Assembly (NCBI GenBank): GCA_949538655.1
Contig: CATISE010000184.1
Location: forward strand, 1-28,095
Length of the DNA: 28,095 nt
Reading direction: 5' to 3'
Source: Marine Group II euryarchaeote MED-G33
GTDB taxonomy: Archaea; Thermoplasmatota; Poseidoniia; Poseidoniales; Thalassarchaeaceae
The notes beneath the pieces were generated by a model. That model saw nothing but the letters and a program-made list of their open reading frames with translations, was not told the DNA's origin and did no database searches. The stretch's first letter is position 1. Every line of letters starts with the position of its first letter. Made by a program: the position numbers and the translations under genes. Below, in pieces: positions 23,101-28,095 of the stretch.

Positions 23101-25452
23101 TTTAATCCAACATCATGGAATTCAGCGAAATTGATGGACCCTCATGAAGCACTCCGAATCAAAATTGTCGATATGCTAGGCAGTGAAGGGCCCAAAACAT
23201 TAGACGAAATGGATGAGCGTCTTCCTTTCCCAAAAGCACAAATTGAATCATTGTTGCATGAACTTGAAGTCAGAAATATTGTTTCGATTGGGTTCTTTAA
23301 GCAAACAGAAGAAGGCGAATTCATTCTTCGTGTGGATGAGCATATCATCACTGGTGGAGAAGATAATGTCATCGAATATCGGGAATTACAGAATCTTCTT
23401 TTGACGAAATCATTCAAACAATATCCTGATCCAATCTCTGCACTTGAAGACGGTCATGTGATGTTTGCAAAAATGCAAGAGTTACTCGATCGCATTGAAA
23501 ATTTCAGATTCGCTGATTGGAAGGATATGAAACATGATTCCGACATCGTCATGGGCCGTTTGTTGCATTCACGTGTCGGTTACACTACCAAATCAATGAT
23601 CCCCATGCTCCTTGGTCTGCGGCCTGAACCTTGGTTTTCCGATATGGATGCTGAGTTGTCGAAAAAAATTCCACCTGGACAAAATGTCGAAAGGAGCGAT
23701 ATCGTTGGCGATATTCCAAGAACAGATGAATACAAACACGTTCACAGAGATGCTCGTAACTCTCTATCGAATATGGAGCGCCAGATGATATTTGTCAAGC
23801 AATTTGAGGAATTGATAGATCGCAAGCGCTCATTGTCACTATTCCATCGAGTGCATGATGTCTATGACCCCATGCCGTTCCCACAAGCTCTGACGGAACT
23901 AATCAAAAGAATTGGGCCCATTAAATTGCATTCACTTCGATTGTTCGTCAGCCACCCTGTAGAATTGCTCGCTGAAATTCTACGTGATTTAGAAGCAAGT
24001 GGTAACATTGTCAGGGTTACTGCTTTGCAACCCGATCCAACAGATTTCTTTTGTGTTCCATCTGATGCTCAATCATTGCATCGGCCGAAAAGAGAGGATC
24101 GGAAACTACGAATCTTATCTCAATCTGATCCCTTTTGTTCACGCTTTATTCAGGAAGTTCGATACGTACTCAAGCAGGGTTGGTATTATCCTGTTTTCAA
24201 AGGGGTAGATCCAGTCGGTCGAATTTTGATGTTCAAAGTAAACGATTACCTAGAAATCAAGGATATACACATGCCACTAGCATATCTGGATGAATTCGCT
24301 GTAATTTTTGATGAGTTGCTGGACAATTACAAAGATACACTTGTTGACGTATCAGTCCTACATGCATTCAATGGTGAACCCATTCATGATTGTGACGAAA
24401 ACATACAAGCAATTGTTGAAAAATTAGGATTTAAATCAATGGGTGATAACCAGCGTTACATCCGCGGAGGTGTCGTTGATCCAAGGCCGAGATCAATCAC
24501 TCTTAGGGCTCTTTTCCACCACCACCGCTTACACCAAGATACCCGGCTTGAGAATGAAACACTGGCAATGGAACATATTCCCGAACTTCGGGATGACTTC
24601 GCACTCCGCGGACGTTGTGAAATGTTCCGAGTTGATCTGAAATCGATGGCCGCAAGCCAACAACTACACCAGGGGACAAATCTGCGAAATCACCAAGTTT
24701 GGGCATCTTACAAGCATTTCCAGCGGCTGTTGAGGATGCGCGGTGTCCCCGCCGATGAAGACTTGCTTGACGTTTTAGAATTCTTTTCAAGCCATTCAGA
24801 TGCGAAGGTATTCATGGATCGCTATGCGATGAAACGGGCCGAATTCAGAAAATTAGTACAACCATTAATCCGATCTGGACATCTAGTTCAAGACTATCGT
24901 GGTGGATTCAAAACGGTGCGATTGCTTGAAGGAAAGGAGCCATGGGAAGTTAAGCGGGAATATCTGAGGGAAATGGTTTCAGAATATCCAGTCATTACAC
25001 TCAAACAATTTGAGAAACTGGCTGGTAGTCCGTTTAAACCTGAACAAATATCCAGTGTTTTACACGAGTTTGAAGAGGAAGGGTATCTCATCAAAGGCTT
25101 CCTAGTTGATGATTTGCATGAAGTTTGTTGGGGTCGAAAAGAACTCTTAGAAGATGCTGACAAATTGGCACCCATGAGAGATTTTGTTTTGCCCCCATCT
25201 GACCCTCTTCTCCCTTATTTCCAATCTCTATTGCGCGAACGTTTTGGTTTTGGTAGTGCATACATGGTATTTTGGAATGAGGAACCCATTGCTGCATTCA
25301 AGGCTAATACTCGAAATTCTGTGATTGAAGTCACTGATTTCGTTGGCGACTCAGAGAAGGAAAAGGAAGCGCTGCGCGTCATGAAAGAATTCGCCTGGGA
25401 ACACAATATGCCTCTCAAAGGCAAGGTTCTAGATCGTCTTAAGTCAAGATGA
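20116..25452 (+). CDS. lhr: Very long Lhr-type superfamily 2 helicase
   Basis: Lhr helicases move along single-stranded nucleic acid and are linked to DNA repair and RNA processing. The core has Walker A SPTGSGKT (56-63), SPIKALAND, TTPES, the DEAD-box variant DEMH (179-182), SAT (214-216), and motif VI QRIGRAGH (386-393). The Lhr-associated domain follows, with ITTCRGRAFNMALGYFMAG and KRFREVSGRSLIVPRR, ending near residue 850. About 900 more residues follow, well beyond archaeal Lhr-Core and longer than E. coli Lhr (1538). I see several winged-helix-like stretches (about 1008-1080, 1245-1315, 1550-1600, 1615-1665). The end, VLPPSDPLLPYFQSLL, resembles the YcaQ/AlkZ-like tail of long Lhr proteins. 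The GTG start has a strong AGGAGG. Its TGA overlaps the opposing archaeosortase gene by nine bases. Confidence 0.9.
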   Translation: MADTVYLDSYEETEVLLSKLSQPVRDWFIDKFPDFTDPQKMAIPSIIDGEHLLLCSPTGSGKTLTAFLTIIDKLVRLAIDGKLEKQVYCVYISPIKALANDIQRNLIGPLTEIKERFLPARAQEIKVGLRTGDTPQSERQKMLRKPPHILITTPESLGLALASKKFRPLMHDLKWLIIDEMHSLVPTKRGTHLALTMALMDTLIANPVQRLGISATMEPLEEVAHFLVPVKAEDRESETNAPMPVFDDEESSRVHIAKVSEVRELDLDILLPHPKFSEVPVKQLLDHNVDIIKDLVEAHTTTLVFANTRQMTEIITQKLRVLGLAAVEGHHGSMDKQIRLEVERKLKRGELRCCVSSSSLEMGIDIGSVDMVIQLGSPGSIATALQRIGRAGHHVGGIPRARFLPTSSHDLLELVALQGAIMAGEMDLLRFPKNCLDVLAQFIIGLTICGEIDMDEAYAIITSAYPYRSLSYDDYIEVLDLLEDERRVWVDWEQNIIGKRGYAQMIYYTNIGTIAPDNNYLVFSADGSMIGQLSSSFVQNIRPGDVFLLGGSTYRVHRIQASRVSVTPVTGYRPTVPSWSGEAASRTRELSQAVLNLLNATVTTIRRGKDPRLLLSGAYGLSDPVTESLARFLEEHTIDSIQVPSPEKILIEQIMNSPVPTYIITTCRGRAFNMALGYFMAGLCDLNNIHVVEMSFDENSFLFKTGQEIDTKQIYPMFKDNQRDAVLQRYLLDSQLFAKRFREVSGRSLIVPRRIGADEVSPKQFQQKSEKVFREHRQHADSLLIREAQNEIFHTDLDMEELENFVNRMDDGGVRIVHSRVTLPSALGMNLYMAAFEDLLSMRTRAYLVKDIDPEILRRLLGGRSRATDLDDEALNQYFENKAKIPEDADDLLRLMEKGGGLHPDLKNPLYQEKLKDIPDSTIDGWVTELVESESITKIRGSGSTEIDDKWFSIRMAEVHGTLGVLATKGAEELDDLRELYTGGLTYEIATGFDGFNPTSWNSAKLMDPHEALRIKIVDMLGSEGPKTLDEMDERLPFPKAQIESLLHELEVRNIVSIGFFKQTEEGEFILRVDEHIITGGEDNVIEYRELQNLLLTKSFKQYPDPISALEDGHVMFAKMQELLDRIENFRFADWKDMKHDSDIVMGRLLHSRVGYTTKSMIPMLLGLRPEPWFSDMDAELSKKIPPGQNVERSDIVGDIPRTDEYKHVHRDARNSLSNMERQMIFVKQFEELIDRKRSLSLFHRVHDVYDPMPFPQALTELIKRIGPIKLHSLRLFVSHPVELLAEILRDLEASGNIVRVTALQPDPTDFFCVPSDAQSLHRPKREDRKLRILSQSDPFCSRFIQEVRYVLKQGWYYPVFKGVDPVGRILMFKVNDYLEIKDIHMPLAYLDEFAVIFDELLDNYKDTLVDVSVLHAFNGEPIHDCDENIQAIVEKLGFKSMGDNQRYIRGGVVDPRPRSITLRALFHHHRLHQDTRLENETLAMEHIPELRDDFALRGRCEMFRVDLKSMAASQQLHQGTNLRNHQVWASYKHFQRLLRMRGVPADEDLLDVLEFFSSHSDAKVFMDRYAMKRAEFRKLVQPLIRSGHLVQDYRGGFKTVRLLEGKEPWEVKREYLREMVSEYPVITLKQFEKLAGSPFKPEQISSVLHEFEEEGYLIKGFLVDDLHEVCWGRKELLEDADKLAPMRDFVLPPSDPLLPYFQSLLRERFGFGSAYMVFWNEEPIAAFKANTRNSVIEVTDFVGDSEKEKEALRVMKEFAWEHNMPLKGKVLDRLKSR

Positions 25453-26430
25453 GTTCTTGGTCAAACTAGATCCAAATACTCGGAAAAGAGGATCTAACAC
25501 TGTGATTACATGATTATGCAATTTGGGTAAAAGATCAAACAAAACCAAGGCCATTAGGAACATTGCACCTAGGCTGAAAAATTTGGCGGCGTAGGAATGG
25601 CCGAAGTCAAAAATATTCATGCCATTTAGATCCCAACTGGAATTGTATTCGACGTGCAACCAAATAATGCCTGCATTTCGAAACACGTTCAGGATGTGTA
25701 TCAATGGAATGGTAATCACCAATGCGCGTGCTCTGCGCTGCCATGGAGTGCCACGCAGGGCCACTATTGCCCCGACAAATACAATCATTGACTGAAGTGC
25801 ACTACAACCTAGAACAAATCCAATATTCACCTCAGTCCCATCTGCATGAATCATCGGTACGTAAAAACCACCTTCCCCAAGTGAATCAGTAAGTAACCAT
25901 CTATTACCATCCCAGTTAGACCATGTCACAGAACTTGAACCAAGGTCAACCATCATCTGTCCGAGTTGAATATCGCCTGCCCCAGTCCATTGTAAAAACA
26001 GTGAAGTGTTCCAAGCTGTAAACCAAACAACACCAGCGTTGAACATTGGAATATGTTGTATGGCGAGATAGGGCATTGCTGCCCAAAAAACAGCACCCCT
26101 CAACCAATCCATGGATTCGATTCTACGATTTTCTTTGAGCAAGATAGCCTCCCATCCGCCATATGCAATACATACGGGGAGTGCAGCTATTGACATGAAA
26201 ATAAGCACAGGATCAGAAATCTCGAAATAATGTTCAGCACCCAAGTAAAAATAGACTCCAACAAAAATCCAACCGAAAGGCGATAGCCAACGTGCATTCA
26301 TATTGGATGAATGAAATGCCGAACCCAAACAAACCAAACCGATTGTGATGATTAGTAGGTTGGTTTGACCAAAATCAAGACCTAAAAGTTGGCCGACCGA
26401 AGTGACACCGGCTGCAACGATGTCCTCCAT
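25444..26430 (-). CDS. artA: Archaeosortase (exosortase family, ArtA-like)
   Basis: Archaeosortases are membrane transpeptidase-like enzymes that recognise a C-terminal tripartite signal on surface proteins, remove it and help attach the protein to lipid. This protein of 328 residues has about eight hydrophobic segments. The catalytic positions are Cys209 (GCSALQSM), Arg251 (HILNVFRNAGI) and His278 (FGHSYAAKF), in the family's order and spacing. I use the ATG at 26430 (MEDIVAAG); a GTG at 26454 would add eight residues. An A/T string lies about 27 bases upstream, the normal distance for a leaderless archaeal transcript. The gene diverges from gmhA-gmhB. The third position is His, as in bacterial exosortases; from memory Haloferax ArtA was reported with Arg there. 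The target signal it reads is not known. Confidence 0.85.
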   Translation of the reverse strand: MEDIVAAGVTSVGQLLGLDFGQTNLLIITIGLVCLGSAFHSSNMNARWLSPFGWIFVGVYFYLGAEHYFEISDPVLIFMSIAALPVCIAYGGWEAILLKENRRIESMDWLRGAVFWAAMPYLAIQHIPMFNAGVVWFTAWNTSLFLQWTGAGDIQLGQMMVDLGSSSVTWSNWDGNRWLLTDSLGEGGFYVPMIHADGTEVNIGFVLGCSALQSMIVFVGAIVALRGTPWQRRARALVITIPLIHILNVFRNAGIIWLHVEYNSSWDLNGMNIFDFGHSYAAKFFSLGAMFLMALVLFDLLPKLHNHVITVLDPLFRVFGSSLTKNSS

Positions 26431-26452
26431 GCACTGCACAGGTCGGCAAGTC

Positions 26453-26460
26453 ACATATAG
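26453..26460. promoter_or_regulatory. Possible shared TATA element between artA and gmhA
   Basis: CATATAG within ACATATAGGC is the only A/T-rich string in the 57 bases between the artA ATG (26430) and the gmhA ATG (26488). It lies about 27 bases from artA and about 31 from gmhA. TATATG on the minus strand and ATATAG on the plus strand could both bind TBP. This suggests leaderless or nearly leaderless messages in both directions; it is inferred from position only. Confidence 0.45.
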
Positions 26461-26487
26461 GCTCGCTGCGACGCCGTGTTGAGTCGC

Positions 26488-27078
26488 ATGACTGAAGACG
26501 CCTTCGATTTCAGTGCATTCATGGACGGGTATATCGAAGACCTGTCACGTGCCCTCAAAGCACTTTCAAGAGAATCTGTTGGACAACTATACACTGAAAT
26601 GCTTCAGGTAATGGACAATGGAGGTAAGGTCCATTTCATTGGAAATGGCGGTTCTGCTGCGACACCTAGTCACAGTGCCGGTGATTGGAGCAAAGAATTG
26701 GCGCTACCCACAATTGCGCATACTGACAATATCGCAGCATTAACCGCATGGGCCAACGATACATCCTATGCAAATGTCTTCGTCGGTCAATTGCAAACAT
26801 GGTTGAGTGCTGGAGATTTAGTTGTTGGATATTCAGGTAGTGGAAACTCCTCAAATGTCCTCAATGGAATTACATTCGCCTCCGAGAACGGTGCCCGAAC
26901 GGTAGGAATTACGGGCAATTACAAATCTGGTAATGGGGGTGCCCTTGCAGAAATGGCAGATGTTGCGATTGTATGCGATACAACTTCAATGGAGCGGATT
27001 GAGGACTTACAACTCATCATTAATCACATTGTAAAAGAGGCAGTGAAAGCCAGTAGGGGCTTGCCCAGCCACTCATGA
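26488..27078 (+). CDS. gmhA: SIS-domain sedoheptulose-7-phosphate isomerase-like protein
   Basis: GmhA converts sedoheptulose 7-phosphate into glycero-manno-heptose 7-phosphate, the first step to activated heptose. The SIS core has the phosphate-binding loops IGNGGSAAT and GYSGSGNSSNVLNG, and the length of 196 residues matches E. coli GmhA (192). By eye alignment, His62 and His180 match E. coli His61 and His180. The ligand positions Glu65 and Gln172 are Asp66 and Glu172 here, so the site is kept but altered. The ATG at 26488 is chosen; GTG (26476) and TTG (26479) codons in frame would add four or three residues. No Shine-Dalgarno sequence is visible, fitting a leaderless message. A gmhB-like gene follows. 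The real sugar substrate could differ. Confidence 0.82.
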   Translation: MTEDAFDFSAFMDGYIEDLSRALKALSRESVGQLYTEMLQVMDNGGKVHFIGNGGSAATPSHSAGDWSKELALPTIAHTDNIAALTAWANDTSYANVFVGQLQTWLSAGDLVVGYSGSGNSSNVLNGITFASENGARTVGITGNYKSGNGGALAEMADVAIVCDTTSMERIEDLQLIINHIVKEAVKASRGLPSHS

Positions 27079-27082
27079 GGTG
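27076..27082 (+). promoter_or_regulatory. Stop codon fused to Shine-Dalgarno (TGAGGTG), gmhA to gmhB junction
   Basis: The gmhA stop TGA opens TGAGGTG, followed by five bases (TCGAT) and the GTG start of the phosphatase gene at 27088. It duplicates the EamA-SurE junction in motif, spacing and start codon, which fixes the gmhB start. Confidence 0.65.
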
Positions 27083-27087
27083 TCGAT

Positions 27088-27717
27088 GTGGACCTCCCGG
27101 GCAGGCATCGTGCTGAAATCAATGATCCAGTCGAATCACTCGATGGTTGGGATGGATCAATCGCATATTTGGATCGGGACGGGGTCCTCAATATTGGTCG
27201 AGAAGATTATGTGAAAAATGTAGACGAATTAGTACTCTTAGAAGGTGCAGGTGATGCGGTTGCTGCTCTTCGAAAAGCCGGATACCGGATCGTCGTTGTT
27301 ACCAACCAATCACCAGTCAATCGCGGTATGTTTTCGCATGATGATTTGGCAGATATTAATCAGGCAGTCATAGATGGTTTACTCCAAGAAAATAGCGATG
27401 CCCACATCGACTTGGTTTTGTACTCACCATACGCACCATGGGACAACAGCCCAGTTAGAAAACCAGGCCCTGGTATGCTACAAGTTGCCCGCCAATTACT
27501 CAGTGGTATGCCCTTAGAAGTCACCCGTAATTCGGACTTATTGACCGAACGATTTGACGAAGGACGTTCGTTTATGGCCGGCGACCGTGATGCGGATATG
27601 GGTGCAGCATACCAACATGGAGTACGCGGCTTCAGGGTTAATGCAAATGTAGGTATCACGGGAATCATTGACAGGCTTTTAGATGACGAAGACGATGGTG
27701 ATGCTCTGGAAATATGA
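27088..27717 (+). CDS. gmhB: HAD-family heptose 1,7-bisphosphate phosphatase-like protein
   Basis: GmhB removes the C7 phosphate from glycero-manno-heptose 1,7-bisphosphate. The HAD signature is complete: YLDRDGVLN (Asp29 nucleophile, Asp31 acid/base), VVVTNQS (about 69-75), VRKPGPGM with Lys125, and MAGDRDADMGAA with Asp166 and Asp170. The 209 residues are slightly long because of about 25 extra residues before the first motif and an acidic tail. The zinc loop of the E. coli enzyme (CPHHP through CDCRKPHPGM) is replaced by SPYAP through SPVRKPGPGM, so all four zinc ligands are absent. The gene follows gmhA through a fused stop/Shine-Dalgarno sequence, and its stop overlaps the next ATG (ATGA). 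The pairing supports heptose synthesis; histidinol-phosphatase activity is the main alternative. Confidence 0.82.
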   Translation: MDLPGRHRAEINDPVESLDGWDGSIAYLDRDGVLNIGREDYVKNVDELVLLEGAGDAVAALRKAGYRIVVVTNQSPVNRGMFSHDDLADINQAVIDGLLQENSDAHIDLVLYSPYAPWDNSPVRKPGPGMLQVARQLLSGMPLEVTRNSDLLTERFDEGRSFMAGDRDADMGAAYQHGVRGFRVNANVGITGIIDRLLDDEDDGDALEI

Positions 27718-28095
27718 CCGTCGGGGATTCCCCGACATTCTGGATTGGCCTTGACGATACAGATGAGAGAGAATTTGGTTGCACGACTCATGATTTCAAC
27801 GATTTGTTGGTTCATATTCACAACTGTGGATTTCTGATTGAAGACCCTCGACTCGTTAGACTCTGGCCATTTGCCCCTCGCAGAACACGGGGTAATGCGG
27901 CTCTTGCTGCATCGATTGCGACTAATGAAAAACAGGAACTCGAATCGTGCTTGGATGACTGGTTCACTCAAAGATTTCACCAATTCACAGTGGGTCGTGA
28001 AATTCATTCGGCCCAACCTGTACTCATTCTCACCAGTGTTAGGCCACCCGAGTCGATTTATTGGGATACAGTCACGAAGTTGGTCGATTTACAAG
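27714..28095 (+). CDS. tiaS: tRNA(Ile2) 2-agmatinylcytidine synthetase, N-terminal part
   Basis: TiaS attaches agmatine to C34 of the tRNA-Ile that reads AUA, an archaea-specific modification essential for decoding. The visible 127 residues begin MTVGDSPTFWIGLDDTDE. They contain IGLDDTDE followed by GCTTHDF, the family's ATP/metal signature at the N-terminus, and RLVRLWPFAPRRTRGNAALA, which matches the 'R-L-x-P-x-x-x-x-K/R-T-R-G-N' block. The gene runs off the right edge. Its ATG overlaps the gmhB TGA as ATGA, so translation is probably coupled. A perfect inverted repeat covers codons 3-8. A tRNA-modification gene sharing a message with sugar enzymes has no obvious functional reason. Confidence 0.92.
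   Translation, partial: MTVGDSPTFWIGLDDTDEREFGCTTHDFNDLLVHIHNCGFLIEDPRLVRLWPFAPRRTRGNAALAASIATNEKQELESCLDDWFTQRFHQFTVGREIHSAQPVLILTSVRPPESIYWDTVTKLVDLQ
27720..27736 (+). repeat. Perfect short-loop hairpin in the first codons of tiaS
   Basis: GTCGGGG-ATT-CCCCGAC is a seven-base GC-rich stem with a three-base loop, starting six bases after the A of the tiaS ATG. It could slow ribosome loading on tiaS, or act as an end signal for the gmhA-gmhB message. Confidence 0.6.

Noticed and set aside
26666..26854. Loss of the catalytic His in the GmhA-like protein (Gln175)
   Set aside because: On counting positions, the His that matches E. coli His180 is the one in INHIV, which is present; Gln175 aligns with a non-catalytic His.
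27360..28016. 218-codon minus-strand open frame across gmhB and tiaS
   Set aside because: It is antisense to two genes with clear family motifs and its translation is serine-rich without any recognisable domain.

Overview
The window looks like a chromosomal segment of a marine planktonic euryarchaeon, most likely Marine Group II (Poseidoniales, Thermoplasmatota). The information-processing genes are archaeal: aIF5A with its hypusination loop, SRP54, the replication factor C large subunit with a C-terminal PIP box, the alpha2-type glycyl-tRNA synthetase, the tRNA methyltransferase TrmY and the start of TiaS. The long calcium-binding thrombospondin-type-3 surface protein and the archaeosortase also fit that lineage. 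The assignment comes from gene content read by eye; no phylogeny was run. No tRNA, rRNA, CRISPR array, insertion sequence or integrase was seen, and no gap between genes exceeds about 180 bases.

Layout. Bases 1-2957 hold the 3' part of a surface protein: a PstS-like ligand-binding region, about fourteen DxDGDG repeats, one membrane helix and a basic-then-acidic cytoplasmic tail. Then come a 3-hydroxyacyl-CoA dehydrogenase (3005-3853), aIF5A (3944-4330) and a GNAT acetyltransferase (4352-4846). A T-rich stretch and a hairpin that covers the ribosome-binding region precede a three-gene run: an OPT-family transporter, an EamA-type transporter and SurE (4926-9146). Facing it on the minus strand is srp54-trmY (11099-9143). 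A 90-base divergent gap leads to an unknown membrane protein, a membrane-anchored zinc-ribbon/transglutaminase-like protein, and trkA-trkH (11190-16636). On the minus strand follow glyS-rfcL (19939-16633). A 176-base divergent gap leads to a very long Lhr-type helicase of 1778 residues (20116-25452). The last section is an archaeosortase on the minus strand (26430-25444), diverging from gmhA-gmhB-tiaS (26488 to the window end).

How the genes may work together. The clearest functional group is at the right end. An archaeosortase, which anchors surface proteins, shares a short divergent promoter region with a sedoheptulose-7-phosphate isomerase-like and a heptose-bisphosphate phosphatase-like gene, suggesting linked anchoring and sugar decoration of the cell surface. 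Both sugar enzymes depart from the textbook bacterial forms: the GmhA-like protein has altered metal-ligand positions, and the GmhB-like protein has lost the zinc loop. The left-end protein is itself a surface protein, and OPT, EamA and Trk are membrane transport systems. The other genes serve translation, protein targeting and DNA replication or repair.

Gene packing is extreme. All three convergent gene pairs overlap at their stop codons (4, 4 and 9 bases). Three same-strand junctions fuse the upstream stop codon into the next gene's Shine-Dalgarno sequence (TGAGGT(G)) and use GTG or TTG starts. Several short-loop inverted repeats sit at gene starts.
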